Assembly (NCBI GenBank): GCA_022574595.1
Contig: JACZRS010000019.1
Coordinates: 20,696 to 84,695 of the forward strand
Direction of reading: 5' to 3'
Source of the DNA: Planctomycetota bacterium
GTDB taxonomy: Bacteria > Planctomycetota > Phycisphaerae > Phycisphaerales > SM1A02
Length of the DNA stretch: 64,000 nucleotides
A program made the translations under genes and the position numbers. Of the stretch, positions 34,410 through 44,421 are shown piece after piece (position 1 is the stretch's first letter; every line of letters begins with the position of its first letter). The notes below the pieces were generated by a model. It saw nothing but the letters and a program-made list of their open reading frames with translations. It searched no databases and was not told the origin of the DNA.

Positions 34410-35459
34410 ATGCTTCAGGCCATGATTGGCAAAAACTCACCGTACAGTCGGGTGCGACAGCGCCAGAGGATATCGGTGCAGGGACAACAGATGGCCGATC
34501 CACGATATGGTGGATTTACCCCTGCTGAAGAGCGTCTGCTGAGGCAGATTCTCTCGCAGCCTATGGACTACATTGACTCAGATGAGTTCCGTAAGCCCAA
34601 AGCTGAGAAAAAAATCTTTGAAGATGCTGAGGTAATTGAGCGTCCAGATGTCTCGTGGTATCGCCCACTTATGGACGATCCACAGCCAGATCGACAGCCT
34701 CGCAACACCGGAACCGTGCTTCTAAGTGCGGCTCAGGAAAGCGTGCTATTCCTGAAGTACAACTACGCTCGCCATCGAGTAAGCGAGCTTCAGATCAAGA
34801 TAGGACCAGCTGATCCCAACGATGGGCAGGCACGCGAACTACTGCAGTGGTATAGAGTTGCGACTCAATATCGGGAGCAGATTGCAGAAACCAACCTCGC
34901 GCTGGTGCTGGCCATGGCCAAGCGTACCCGCATGAGTGAAGTTGACTTTGCAGACCTTGTAAGCGAAGGAAACATGGCCTTGCTGCGATCGGTTGACAAG
35001 TTCGACTGTGGGCGTGGCTTTAAGTTTTCGACCTACGCCTGCCGTGCTATTCTCAAAGCGTTTTCGCGACAGGGAATGAAGCTGAGCAAATATCGTCAGC
35101 GATTCCCCACGGATTTCGATCCTGCGTTGGAAAAATCCAACCACCTGGAAATCCTGCGTAGAACGCACGAACTTGAGGCTGCGGATGAAGTTAAGCACAT
35201 TGTCCTATGCAATGATGCCCAGCTAACCAAGGTCGAGCAGACGGTGATTCATCATCGCTTCGGTCTTGGTTGTGAGATTCCTCCACCTCCTCTAACTCTT
35301 GAGCAGGTCGGCCAAATCATCGGCGTGACCAAAGAGCGCGTGAGGCAAATCCAGAATAAAGCCCTCGATAAAATTCGAGTAACCTTAGAAGAATACGCTT
35401 CCCGCAAAGAAGATGAAGAGGCTGAAAAGGAAGAAAAAGCAGCTAGTTCAGCAGCCTAA
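34410..35459 (+). CDS. Sigma-70 family RNA polymerase sigma factor (primary-like)
   Basis: The 349-aa protein begins at the ATG at 34410, with TGAGGA 8 nt upstream. Region 2 has LVSEGNMALLRSVDKFDCGRGFKFSTYACRAI, the polymerase-binding and -10-binding part of group 1-3 sigmas. Region 4 ends with LTLEQVGQIIGVTKERVRQIQNKALDKIR, the classic -35 helix-turn-helix. Region 1.1 is absent, region 3 is compressed, and the N-terminal 110 residues are lineage-specific. It may be an alternative group 2/3 sigma. Followed by a strong terminator, it forms a single-gene unit. Confidence 0.9.
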   Translation: MLQAMIGKNSPYSRVRQRQRISVQGQQMADPRYGGFTPAEERLLRQILSQPMDYIDSDEFRKPKAEKKIFEDAEVIERPDVSWYRPLMDDPQPDRQPRNTGTVLLSAAQESVLFLKYNYARHRVSELQIKIGPADPNDGQARELLQWYRVATQYREQIAETNLALVLAMAKRTRMSEVDFADLVSEGNMALLRSVDKFDCGRGFKFSTYACRAILKAFSRQGMKLSKYRQRFPTDFDPALEKSNHLEILRRTHELEAADEVKHIVLCNDAQLTKVEQTVIHHRFGLGCEIPPPPLTLEQVGQIIGVTKERVRQIQNKALDKIRVTLEEYASRKEDEEAEKEEKAASSAA

Positions 35460-35508
35460 AAAGAGCTTAATTAAGCTTATCCAAGCTTAATTTCACTAAA
35501 AACCCCTT

Positions 35509-35540
35509 CCCGATCCGTTTTAACGGGTCGGGTTTTTCTT
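35509..35540 (+). terminator. Intrinsic terminator after the sigma gene
   Basis: The stem CCCGATCCGTT/AACGGGTCGGG (one T-G pair) with a short T loop is followed by TTTTTCTTT, about 50 bp after the stop codon. Confidence 0.9.
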
Positions 35541-35573
35541 TGCGCGTATAGGATCATCTGAGCCGATTCAGCG

Positions 35574-37613
35574 ATGATGAGCAAGCAAAAAACTGGCAAA
35601 CCTAGCTCTGTGAACCTGCAGATTCTTGATACTGCTCATAATCCTAAGGGCAGCATTCGTAAGTCCAAATCAGGCAGACGCAGGGCGATTGTGCTGGGGA
35701 TTGTCCAGCTACTGATTATCGCTCACATAGTTCAGTGGTTTATCACAGGCAAAACCTCCACGCCCATCGAACCTTCGGAATCTATGGAGTTTGCAAAGCA
35801 TGGCGTCATCAACGCGGGGCTTATATTCTTCGTAATTGCGTTACTTTCAACACTAATTCTCGGCAGATGGTTTTGCGGCTGGGGATGCCATCTCGTACTA
35901 CTACAGGATCTTTGCTCATGGATGATGAAAAAACTTGGCGTGAGGCCCCGGCTCTTTCGTTCGAGGTTACTTATCTATGTCCCGTTGATTATTGCGATCT
36001 ATATGTTCATTTGGCCTGCGTTTTATAGGTGGGGGGTTTACCCCAATTGGCAAAAGCTTGCGAATCTTTACCCAGCCATTTCTCAACCCCAAACACTTCA
36101 ATCCTGGTCGGGCTTTTCTCTAGAACTAACAACAACTGATTTTCTGGGAACATTTGCAGGTCTATTTGTAGCAATCCCCTTTTTGTTTGTTTGCGGATTT
36201 GCATCAGTTTATTTCCTGGGCGCAAAAGGATTTTGCACCTACGGCTGCCCATACGGCGGATTCTTTGCACCGCTCGATGAACTTGCGCCCGCTAGGATTC
36301 GTGTGACCGATGCATGTGAACAATGCGGCCACTGTACAGCAGTATGTACATCAAACGTGCGCGTTCACGAGGAAGTGCGTGAATTTGGAATGGTGGTTAA
36401 TCCGGGGTGTATGAAATGCCTGGACTGTGTAAGTGTCTGCCCTAAGGATGCGCTGTACTTTGGCTTTGGCAAACCAGCGATTCTTAAAGGCAAAGCCAGG
36501 CACAAACAGCCGACAGGGAATTATGATCTGACAATGCGCCAGGAAATTGTACTATTTATCACGTTCTGGCTCAGTTTCTTTGCAGCAAATGGTTTGTACG
36601 GCTTAATACCTATGCTGTTCGCGCTTGGAACTGCGGGTATCACTACGTTTTTAGTATGGAAAGTTTGGGAAATTCTCTGCAAACCCAATGTTCGGTTTCA
36701 TAAGTTTCAGTTTAAACATAAAGGCAAGATCAAAAAGGCTGGTTGGATTTTTACTGCGATGGTGATGGGAGTTATTTGTGTTACTACTCATAGCGCAATC
36801 GTTCATGCAGTTGTGCGCATTGGTGAATATCACGAAATTCGTGTACAGGCGACAAAGCAGAACGTGTTTACGATAAATCCAGTATTACTAAGCGACCAAA
36901 AGCACAGCCACGCACAATCAGCAATCGTAGCCTACAGCTTTGTTTCATATATTACTGGCGGACGAATTGGAATTTTACCAAAATGGCAATCAGTGCTTTG
37001 CGCTCGAATTGCAATTCTTAATGCTGCAATGTTAAAGCGTGACGAAGCTGTAGCCATATTGCTTGATGGTCTTGAAAGGTTTGGGTCAAGTGAGCCACTC
37101 TGTCAAACTTTAGCCCTGGTCTATATATCGCAGCTTCGCCACGTTGATGCGATAGATTTTTATAAACAAATATTATCAACAGAAATTACATATAGCGCCA
37201 TGATGGACGACTTCGTAACTCTCTGCCAGGATGAAATGCGTTTTGATGATGCCATCGAAGTTTGCAGGAAGCGTTTGGAGATTGACCCAAAGCTGCTGCG
37301 CACCATGCGCTGGCTTTCACTACTACTAATTAAAGATGGCCACGTTCAAGAGGGTATAGATGTTATATACCAAACGCTGGAAATTGATCCAAATAGCGCA
37401 GCTGGCTACGCAGCATTATCCAAAGCTTATTACAAACTCGGCCAAGACGACCAAGCTGAACAAGCCATGCACAAAGCTCTGGATTTAGATTCAACGAATC
37501 CACTTCTTTATTCACAAATGGCGATTTTACTTGACGCACTAGGCCGACCTATCGAAGCAGAAGAATATCGCGGTAAAGAAGAAGAGTTTAGGGAAGCAGA
37601 TACTCATCGTTGA
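35574..37613 (+). CDS. Polyferredoxin membrane protein (NapH/CcoG/NosR-like) fused to a TPR domain
   Basis: The 679-aa protein has several membrane segments (about 38-58, 75-95, 128-148, 190-215, 320-360, 388-415). Two membrane-proximal CxxxCP-like motifs (GRWFCGWGCH and GFCTYGCPYG) and two 4Fe-4S motifs (CEQCGHCTAVC and CMKCLDCVSVCP) follow, as in NapH, NosR and RdxA/CcoG electron-transfer proteins. The C-terminal 200 residues are TPR repeats (e.g. GYAALSKAYYKLGQDDQAEQAMHKALDLD), unusual for this family. It probably passes electrons across the membrane to an unknown partner. No reductase gene is adjacent. Confidence 0.82.
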   Translation: MMSKQKTGKPSSVNLQILDTAHNPKGSIRKSKSGRRRAIVLGIVQLLIIAHIVQWFITGKTSTPIEPSESMEFAKHGVINAGLIFFVIALLSTLILGRWFCGWGCHLVLLQDLCSWMMKKLGVRPRLFRSRLLIYVPLIIAIYMFIWPAFYRWGVYPNWQKLANLYPAISQPQTLQSWSGFSLELTTTDFLGTFAGLFVAIPFLFVCGFASVYFLGAKGFCTYGCPYGGFFAPLDELAPARIRVTDACEQCGHCTAVCTSNVRVHEEVREFGMVVNPGCMKCLDCVSVCPKDALYFGFGKPAILKGKARHKQPTGNYDLTMRQEIVLFITFWLSFFAANGLYGLIPMLFALGTAGITTFLVWKVWEILCKPNVRFHKFQFKHKGKIKKAGWIFTAMVMGVICVTTHSAIVHAVVRIGEYHEIRVQATKQNVFTINPVLLSDQKHSHAQSAIVAYSFVSYITGGRIGILPKWQSVLCARIAILNAAMLKRDEAVAILLDGLERFGSSEPLCQTLALVYISQLRHVDAIDFYKQILSTEITYSAMMDDFVTLCQDEMRFDDAIEVCRKRLEIDPKLLRTMRWLSLLLIKDGHVQEGIDVIYQTLEIDPNSAAGYAALSKAYYKLGQDDQAEQAMHKALDLDSTNPLLYSQMAILLDALGRPIEAEEYRGKEEEFREADTHR

Positions 37614-37625
37614 GTATTCCTCTAA

Positions 37626-37691
37626 TCCCTCTCCCCCTGGGAGAGGGCTAGGTCTCCATAGGCGACTCGCCGTGGCGAGGTGAGGGTCTTT
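37626..37691 (-). repeat. Composite-repeat fragment carrying the 27-bp module
   Basis: Read on the minus strand, this is GACCCTCACC, then the 27-bp double-hairpin module (37652-37678, core CTCGCCACGGCGAG), then TAGCCCTCTCCC and a closing hairpin. The arrangement equals that at 51079-51135. The corresponding site at 45371-45400 lacks the module. Confidence 0.85.
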
Positions 37692-37707
37692 TCTTTTATT
37701 GTCATTT

Positions 37708-37745
37708 AAGAACCCCATGGATTGCTATCCATGGGCGTCGGGGGC
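37708..37745 (-). repeat. 3'-end hairpin repeat (GGTTC family), copy at 37.7 kb
   Basis: The hairpin CCCATGGAT-TGCT-ATCCATGGG spans 37714-37735, with flanks GAAC and GCGTC. Read on the minus strand it is GACGCCCATGGATAGCAATC...GGGGTTCTT, downstream of the beta-helix gene that ends at 37817. It probably contributes to transcription termination. Confidence 0.8.
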
Positions 37746-37767
37746 GCGGCTAAACAGGCTCTTGATA

Positions 37768-37808
37768 TGAACTCATGGATTGCCACCGGAAGTTCATGGG
37801 CGTCGGTG
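37768..37808 (-). repeat. Divergent second copy of the GGTTC hairpin repeat
   Basis: Same ends (GAACTCATGGATTGC... and ...CATGGGCGTCGG), but the loop is replaced by about 11 other bases, giving outer arms TGAACT/AGTTCA. It lies between the beta-helix gene stop and the copy at 37708, in the same orientation. Confidence 0.6.
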
Positions 37809-37816
37809 TGTTATTA

Positions 37817-40351
37817 TTACCCCCAGTTGGCTAATAATATTAGTAGGTCTATGGTATCAACCAAGCTGTCACTATTGAGATCGGCAAGACAACATACATC
37901 GCATGATCCCCAGGAGGCAAATAGCAATACTATATCTGCTGTTGTTATTGCAAGATCTCCATCTATATCGCCAAGTAATGGTTGGATTGGATTTCCTTGA
38001 AATTCGTATGCGCCCATATCAGCGATTATTGGAGTGCCGCAACCGGTATCTGGGGTTTGCGGCGTATCTGCAAAGCGCGGATTGCCAACAAGATCGATAG
38101 GCGTGAATTCGTTTGTGTTTTCATCACTATCAAGATCAGCGATATCGCTAGGTACGACATTATTCCAAGCTGCATCAATTGCGGGGGAGTCAGCGCTAAG
38201 GAAAAAGTTGTCATCATCTGGATCTACAAATAGTGGGTTATCTGCGATGTTGCCGATCCCACCTAACTTGCCGGTTAGCCCTTGCACTGTTGAGTAATTT
38301 ATTGTTGCCGTGAATTCAGGTGATTCATCACTAATAAATATCTGTGATGATTCGTTTGTACCGTCTTGATCTTGGTTATTCCAGAGAATGGCGTTGTTAA
38401 TTGTTGCAGATACATCAATAAAGGAGCCAATTCCATTAGGTCCAATATATACACCGCCACCTGATCCTAGTGCTACATTATTAGCTATTGTGCAGTTAGT
38501 TAGTGTTGGGTTGCTTTCCCAATAGGTGCTAGCAACTGCGCCTCCGTTAGAGTTACTGCTATTACCTATGAATATGCAATTAGTAAAGTTGGGTTTAGCT
38601 CGGTCCCAACAGGCAACCGCTCCGCCGTCGTTTGCGGTTGATTGATTATCAAGGAATTCGCAGTTTATGTAATGCGGTGCTGAAAGATAAGTCTCTAGTG
38701 TGGCACCTCCTGAAGCCGCAATGTTTTGGGTGAATCGACAATCAATGAATTGTCCAGAATTTGGTCCATATGAAAACACCGCTCCGCCACCATTGTGTAA
38801 AGCTGAATTGCCTACGAAGTCGCAATCGTTGAATGTAGGATCAAATGGGGTCTGGTTGTAGATTGCACCTCCTGAAAAATTAGCTTTATTTGCAGTAAAA
38901 GTGCAGGCGATTATAGTAGGTGCTCCAGAAACATTTGCGATCGCACCCCCAAGACCCATAAAATCATCTGGATCAGCGTCATCGTTACCGACTTCGTTAC
39001 CTGTGAATGTGCAATTAATAAGGAATAGGTCTTCTTTAACAAGTGCGTGACCTAAATTGAAGATAGCGCCGCCGAATGCGTAAGCAGGATATTCACCTAT
39101 TTCAATTACGAGTTTATTATTTGTGAAAGTGCAGTTTTGTATTATGGCGTTACTGTATTCAGTAGCCAATCCCGCACCACGAGACCATTCATTTACCACT
39201 CCCACATTGGCATTAAAAATGCAGTCGTTCAATGAAATATTACCGGCTACATTGTAAACACCACCGCCATATATTTTTATTATGTTTTCTTCGAAAATGA
39301 CGGAGTTAAGAACAGTATCACTCATGAAACTATTGACACCTCCGCCGGAACGAGCCTCGTTTGCTGTGAATATTGAATCAGAAATTGTTGCTTGTGCGAA
39401 TTGGTTGTTTACCGCCCCTCCCATTTTATTCGCCTGATTATCAAAGAAAATTGAGTTGGTAATAAATAAAGTTGATTCTTGGGTGTGTATAGCTGCTCCT
39501 CTTTCCGCTGAATTTGCAGTAAATACACAATCAATTACTTCTAGAAGCGAATTATCATATATTGCAATTGCACCGCCATTTTCTTCCACATAATTGCCGC
39601 TAAATAAGCAGTTGATCATAGTCAGATTGCTTGAAATAATTAGCAATCCTCCTCCGTTTTGCTCTTCTTGAGGCAAGGGTGTGTTTGCTATTGAGTGTGA
39701 AATGGTGATTCCATCAAGAATGGTTTGCTCTTGTGAGTTAAATAGTGAAACTATATGAAAACTATTGGGAGCTAATTGTGCCCCGCAGTTATCTTCACAA
39801 AGCAAGTCTGCCCATAAAACACAGAGCTCATCCCACTCAATGTAGCAGCAAGCAGGATCCCACACGCAAACTTCACTTTCGCACAAACCACATTCGCAGC
39901 CAGGTGTTTTGTGTTCACTGCAACAATCATTTAGCTCAACGCATTGGCCCTCAGGATCGAGCGCTCCTGTAAATACCGTTTCGTAAAGTTCGACATTGCG
40001 TTCATCAGGATCCTCAGCCCCAATACCCGCATATCCGCCTATAAGGGATGTAGAACTAATCAGCTGGAATGTTGCGAACCGATCATCTGTGCCTTGGTTA
40101 TTCGCTGCGTCCTGATCGGGTCTATAAACCCCCTGAGCAACTCGTATTTCTAAGACTTCTCCATTGTTTGCCGCCTCGGTCAGGGCATCTTGTAAGAATG
40201 TAAAAGCAGTATCCCAGGTTAAGCCATCCCCATCAAGAGGCGCATCATCATCTACATAAAGTACCGAGCCAGCGTTGGCCGTTATTGTCAATGAGAAAAA
40301 CACAGAAAGAACAATCGATTTCGTAGCCATAGATATCAACTTAGCAACCAT
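37817..40351 (-). CDS. Large secreted right-handed beta-helix protein with dockerin-like tail
   Basis: From the ATG at 40351 (GGGAGG 7 nt upstream) the protein has 844 aa. A signal peptide is followed by LYVDDDAP-like text and GLTWDTAFTFLQDAL, typical of Phycisphaerae cell-surface proteins, and a Cys-rich segment (about 140-185). A long array of NxAxxGGA...FTxN repeats (about 210-730) forms a parallel beta-helix. It ends with two EF-hand-like repeats (GDIDGDLAITTADIV, DLNSDSLVDTIDLL) and ...LANWG. It is probably extracellular and may bind polysaccharide. No catalytic residue is assigned. Confidence 0.85.
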   Translation of the reverse strand: MVAKLISMATKSIVLSVFFSLTITANAGSVLYVDDDAPLDGDGLTWDTAFTFLQDALTEAANNGEVLEIRVAQGVYRPDQDAANNQGTDDRFATFQLISSTSLIGGYAGIGAEDPDERNVELYETVFTGALDPEGQCVELNDCCSEHKTPGCECGLCESEVCVWDPACCYIEWDELCVLWADLLCEDNCGAQLAPNSFHIVSLFNSQEQTILDGITISHSIANTPLPQEEQNGGGLLIISSNLTMINCLFSGNYVEENGGAIAIYDNSLLEVIDCVFTANSAERGAAIHTQESTLFITNSIFFDNQANKMGGAVNNQFAQATISDSIFTANEARSGGGVNSFMSDTVLNSVIFEENIIKIYGGGVYNVAGNISLNDCIFNANVGVVNEWSRGAGLATEYSNAIIQNCTFTNNKLVIEIGEYPAYAFGGAIFNLGHALVKEDLFLINCTFTGNEVGNDDADPDDFMGLGGAIANVSGAPTIIACTFTANKANFSGGAIYNQTPFDPTFNDCDFVGNSALHNGGGAVFSYGPNSGQFIDCRFTQNIAASGGATLETYLSAPHYINCEFLDNQSTANDGGAVACWDRAKPNFTNCIFIGNSSNSNGGAVASTYWESNPTLTNCTIANNVALGSGGGVYIGPNGIGSFIDVSATINNAILWNNQDQDGTNESSQIFISDESPEFTATINYSTVQGLTGKLGGIGNIADNPLFVDPDDDNFFLSADSPAIDAAWNNVVPSDIADLDSDENTNEFTPIDLVGNPRFADTPQTPDTGCGTPIIADMGAYEFQGNPIQPLLGDIDGDLAITTADIVLLFASWGSCDVCCLADLNSDSLVDTIDLLILLANWG

Positions 40352-40443
40352 TGAAAAGCCTCCCGAAAATTGCAATAATACCCTTTACGCTCAGATCTGG
40401 CACATCGGCGCTTAGGTCGGCTAAGCAGTAATTTTAGTATGAA

Positions 40444-42165
40444 CTAACCCCAATTGGCTAGAAGCAATAGCAGATCGATCGTGTTTACTATTCCATCGCC
40501 GTTTAGGTCGGCTGGGCAGGTTATTGGGGGTGGATCGCATGGTCCCCATGATGCGAACAAGGCCAGAATGTCAATTGTGCTTACGGCGAGATCGCCATTT
40601 AGGTCGCCAAGTGGGGTTATGCCACTGTTATTCATCAGAATTACAACATCTGCGGTTTCATCTATGAGCGCTAGATCGAGATCGCGATCATTGTCTATAT
40701 CGACAAGTAGCGCGCATGATGCTGTTGCTGGTGCGTTGATTTCCTGATTAAATGTGAAGATGCCGTTGCCATCATTAGTTAAGATTCGCCAATCTCCCTG
40801 GAAACTTGAAAGCACCCAATCGAGATCGCCATCACCATCGAGATCGCCTAGATCGGTTGCAAGTACGAATGGGTCGACCATATGGATGAGTGGGGGGGCA
40901 AGAGTTCCGTCGCCGTTGCCTAATAGAATTGCTCCTGTATTGGCTGTGCCGTTGGCAGTTGATACATCTTCAAAGCCGTCACCATTAACATCGCCGACTG
41001 TAATCATCCATGGTCCGCCCCCGGCATTTTGTGGTGTTTGAGGTGTAAAGGCGCCATGACCATTATTCAGGTTGACGATCATTGTTTGGCTGAAGCGTGC
41101 GCCTACAACAAGATCCATTAGGCCATCATTATTCATATCCGCAGCTGCGAGGGCCCATTCACCGTTACCTCCGCCTTCAAAGAAGGTTGGCGCGCCAAAT
41201 ACGCCGTTACCGTTATTAAGAAGGATAGAAAGGTTAGAGCTACTTGCGTTGGTGTTGACGATATCCATATCGCCATCGCCATCCACATCAAGCACCGCTA
41301 TTCCTCGCGGGGCTGAACCTACTGCAACCTGCTGCTGTGGTGCGAAAGTGCCATCGCCTGTTCCTAGTAGAATTGATACGGTTCCAACTGCTATATTAGC
41401 TACACAAATATCTGCAAGACCATCATGATTAAAATCGCCCGGTTCATTTGGGCTTGCCTGAGTATTTACCGGAAATGTGGGTTGAATAAAATCATCAAAT
41501 AAGCCGGTGTCATCTGCTTGATTTAGAAAGACGCGGAGGTCTTCGCTTACTTCGTTGATGATAGTAATATCCGCCCAGCCGTCGTTATTCAGGTCGGTTG
41601 CGAAACCGCCATAGGCTCGGGATTGATCGTTTTCATCAATGAGCGTACTTAGAACATCTAATTCAGTAAGATCAATTGCAGCGGGCATCGCAGCGGTCCA
41701 GAACACGAATGAATAACCACCAAATCTTAGAGTGGGTCCGCCCTTGGCCTGAATATCGTGTGAGAGAAACACCATTACCTGTTCGCCGAAGAAGAAGTTA
41801 TTGTTTGGGTTTAGTGTTACTGATTGGTTGTTATTGGAAAACTGGAAGTTTCCTTGTGCGGTTCCACTCCATCTGCCGAAGGCCCAGAAACTCTGGTTGG
41901 TTATTGATGCTGGGTCTACGGGTTGATCGAAATTAACTGTAATCGAAGAGCCAGTTGGTACGCTGATTGTGTGAGCTGCTGGTTGAGTGGATACAACTCC
42001 AAGTTCTCCTGCGCTAGCTTTGGTAGTAGCGCATAATAAAATTGCAAAGCCAAGAAATACACTTGGCAAGGCGTTTAGTTTATTGCTAATTTGTGCCCTT
42101 GAAACCCAGTGTTTTTGCTTGTTATCAAGTGATTTTCGCTTAAGGGAAATGTGCCAGTTATTCAT
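40444..42165 (-). CDS. Secreted FG-GAP/VCBS beta-propeller protein with Ig-like and dockerin-like domains
   Basis: The 573-aa protein starts with a long positively charged N-terminus and a hydrophobic stretch (about 34-52, signal peptide). An Ig-like domain (about 55-155: VSTQPAAHTISVPTGSSITVNFDQPVD) comes next. At least six FG-GAP/VCBS repeats (DxNxDGxxDxxxxN, about 185-505) follow, then two EF-hand-like repeats ending ...LLLLLANWG. Calcium-binding beta-propellers of this kind mediate adhesion or surface display. It precedes the beta-helix gene on the same strand by 92 bp, so the two secreted proteins may be co-expressed. Confidence 0.85.
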   Translation of the reverse strand: MNNWHISLKRKSLDNKQKHWVSRAQISNKLNALPSVFLGFAILLCATTKASAGELGVVSTQPAAHTISVPTGSSITVNFDQPVDPASITNQSFWAFGRWSGTAQGNFQFSNNNQSVTLNPNNNFFFGEQVMVFLSHDIQAKGGPTLRFGGYSFVFWTAAMPAAIDLTELDVLSTLIDENDQSRAYGGFATDLNNDGWADITIINEVSEDLRVFLNQADDTGLFDDFIQPTFPVNTQASPNEPGDFNHDGLADICVANIAVGTVSILLGTGDGTFAPQQQVAVGSAPRGIAVLDVDGDGDMDIVNTNASSSNLSILLNNGNGVFGAPTFFEGGGNGEWALAAADMNNDGLMDLVVGARFSQTMIVNLNNGHGAFTPQTPQNAGGGPWMITVGDVNGDGFEDVSTANGTANTGAILLGNGDGTLAPPLIHMVDPFVLATDLGDLDGDGDLDWVLSSFQGDWRILTNDGNGIFTFNQEINAPATASCALLVDIDNDRDLDLALIDETADVVILMNNSGITPLGDLNGDLAVSTIDILALFASWGPCDPPPITCPADLNGDGIVNTIDLLLLLANWG

Positions 42166-42470
42166 CTTTGACCCCTGTAAGTATTAAAACGCCCTTTCCA
42201 GGCGATGGCGATTTTCTAATTAGTACAGATGTTCAACATATGTCAGCTCTTTCACAATTACAAGGATTAAATTTATTACTTTCCCGTAGTGATCGTTCTT
42301 CTGCAATTTAAGTGTATAACCGATAGATATATTAACGCCTTGATCAGCGTGATCGAGTCTGAACCACGAAGTTTGGAACTTTGGCGGATTCCCACCATGA
42401 CTGTGAGAATTACCGATTCGCAACCTAAGAGCTATTGCGCTTTGGCTGCTGCGGATCTTGGAGTAACTCA
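42166..42470. other. 305-bp intergenic region between divergent genes
   Basis: AT-rich spacer between the propeller gene and the hypothetical gene at 42471. It should contain both promoters. I see no repeat, RNA gene or convincing ORF in it. Confidence 0.5.
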
Positions 42471-42977
42471 ATGAAGGATCTACGACCCATTGGCCGCAGG
42501 GCCAGAGTTTTTTATGCGCGCACAAGATACAGTGGATGTGCAGCTGATTTATCACCTCTTGCAATAACTAAGGGACATTTCCAAAGTTCGTATTCAAAGA
42601 ATCGTTCGTATGATCCTGTCTTAAGAGCTGTATCTTGGATGATCTCAGCAGATCAGAAGCAAGTTCTATACATTGGACCAGTTTCACAATTAACGGATAT
42701 TTTCTTAGTTGATAGCGCACACCTAAGGGCCGAGCAAAATCGTAGCACTTTGGGTTTGCAGGAACAATTGCGCAAACTTATTCAGCGCCATGCAAGAGAT
42801 ATTTCCGAAAATAGTGAGCGGTTGTCAACTGAATACCATTTTGATCAGCTGGGTTCATTAATTTCAACAATTAAGCTAAGCTCCTGGCCTGTTCGAGATG
42901 ATACAAACTTCGTCTTGTTTCGAGCAGGAATAGCTATTGTGATGACCAATCAAGGAATAGGATCAAAAGCGCCATAG
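42471..42977 (+). CDS. Hypothetical cytoplasmic protein
   Basis: From the ATG at 42471 the product is 168 aa, with GGAG about 8 nt upstream. It has no signal peptide or membrane segment and no recognised motif. The centre (ISADQKQVLYIGPVSQLTDIFLVDSAHLRAEQ) and the end (NFVLFRAGIAIVMTN) look like an alpha/beta fold. It is followed by an 8-bp inverted pair (AAAGCGCC about 42968, GGCGCTTT about 43026) and then metK. Codon use is like the neighbours. Not recognised. Confidence 0.55.
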   Translation: MKDLRPIGRRARVFYARTRYSGCAADLSPLAITKGHFQSSYSKNRSYDPVLRAVSWMISADQKQVLYIGPVSQLTDIFLVDSAHLRAEQNRSTLGLQEQLRKLIQRHARDISENSERLSTEYHFDQLGSLISTIKLSSWPVRDDTNFVLFRAGIAIVMTNQGIGSKAP

Positions 42978-43176
42978 CACTGGGCAATTTACTGGGCAAC
43001 TTACTGGGTATGTGAAGCTGGGAGGGCGCTTTCTTTTGAGCGATACTCTATACTAAACGGGTAGGCAACTTGCCGCATCCATTACCCAAAGCTAAAGTGC
43101 CAACTTGATGCCAAGTGTTTTGGGCTAGATTTTAACTATCAAACGAGAAGAATACAGCCAAGCTAGAGGTAAAGTA

Positions 43177-44382
43177 ATGTTAGCAGATTCATACGTGTTT
43201 ACCAGCGAATCCGTCTCGATGGGGCATCCCGACAAGATCGCGGACCAGGTTTCCGATGCGGTACTCGATGCAATGCTTGCTGTTGATCCTAACGCACGAG
43301 TGGCTTGCGAGACAATGGTAACGACGGGAATGGTTATTGTAGCTGGCGAAGTTACCTGCAAGGAATACGTGGATATCCCAAGCGTTGTCAGGCAAACCGT
43401 AACAGGTATCGGCTATGACCATGGTGAAATGGGATTCGATGGCAATTCATGTGCAGTACTCGTGTCACTTGATGAGCAAAGTCCCGATATTGCCCAGGGC
43501 GTAGATGTACAAGCAGACTCCGGCAAGGCGCAGGGTGCGGGCGATCAGGGAATGATGTTCGGCTTTGCCTGCAAAGAAACACCAACATTAATGCCGCTGC
43601 CTATCGATATTGCTCATCGACTAGTAGCGCGTCAAGCAGAAGTAAGATGTGGCGGCGAAATAGCGAATCTAAGGCCGGATGCTAAAAGTCAAGTCAGTGT
43701 GGTTTATGAGGGTCAAGTTCCGGTTCGTGTGCAAACGCTTGTTCTATCAACCCAGCATGGTCCACAATGGAATGATCGGCAAGATGAACTAAAAGAGCAG
43801 GTTACTCAGCACATACTCAAGCCGGTACTTGGGGATTTATGGAACGATGATATCATTGTTCACGTTAATCCCACAGGTAAGTTTGAAATAGGCGGACCAC
43901 AAGGTGATTGTGGTTTGACCGGCCGCAAAATCATTGTTGATACCTACGGCGGACGCGGACGTCACGGTGGGGGAGCGTTCTCGGGCAAGGATCCTTCCAA
44001 GGTCGATCGCTCAGCTGCGTACATGGCCCGTTATGTTGCAAAGAATATTATTGCTGCTGATCTAGCGGATATATGCGAAGTGCAGCTTAGTTACGCAATC
44101 GGAGTTGCGGAACCAACTTCGGTTCACATTAGCTGCGAAGGTACCGCCAAGATCGATGAACAGAAGATTTGCGAGCTAATTCGTGATCACTTTGACCTTA
44201 CACCAGCGGGAATAATACAAACTCTGGATTTACTCAGGCCTATCTATAGTATTACTGCTCGGCATGGGCATTTTGGTCGAACACCAGGTGAAGGCGGCAA
44301 TGACACATTTACCTGGGAAAAGACAGACAAAGCTGATGAACTTCGCGCTGCGGTGCAAGCTTGCGCTGGAGCTACAGCATAG
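43177..44382 (+). CDS. metK: S-adenosylmethionine synthetase
   Basis: MetK makes SAM from methionine and ATP. The 401-aa enzyme begins with [27 protein letters not shown]. It contains [33 protein letters not shown] and [19 protein letters not shown], the full set of ATP-, metal- and methionine-binding motifs. GAGG lies 7 nt before the ATG. The 199-bp leader was searched by eye for SAM riboswitch signatures and none was convincing. The gene serves the many SAM users in the window (TrmD, RsmB, HpnH). Confidence 0.97.
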   Translation: MLADSYVFTSESVSMGHPDKIADQVSDAVLDAMLAVDPNARVACETMVTTGMVIVAGEVTCKEYVDIPSVVRQTVTGIGYDHGEMGFDGNSCAVLVSLDEQSPDIAQGVDVQADSGKAQGAGDQGMMFGFACKETPTLMPLPIDIAHRLVARQAEVRCGGEIANLRPDAKSQVSVVYEGQVPVRVQTLVLSTQHGPQWNDRQDELKEQVTQHILKPVLGDLWNDDIIVHVNPTGKFEIGGPQGDCGLTGRKIIVDTYGGRGRHGGGAFSGKDPSKVDRSAAYMARYVAKNIIAADLADICEVQLSYAIGVAEPTSVHISCEGTAKIDEQKICELIRDHFDLTPAGIIQTLDLLRPIYSITARHGHFGRTPGEGGNDTFTWEKTDKADELRAAVQACAGATA

Positions 44383-44421
44383 TGTTTAACCTTTAATATC
44401 ATCAAAGAAGAAAGATTTGAC

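Noticed and set aside
42978..43176. SAM riboswitch in the metK leader
   Set aside because: Looked for conserved SAM-I, SAM-II and SAM-V core sequences and pairing; only tandem ACTGGGCAA-like repeats and an 8-bp distant inverted pair were found. A covariance-model search would be decisive.
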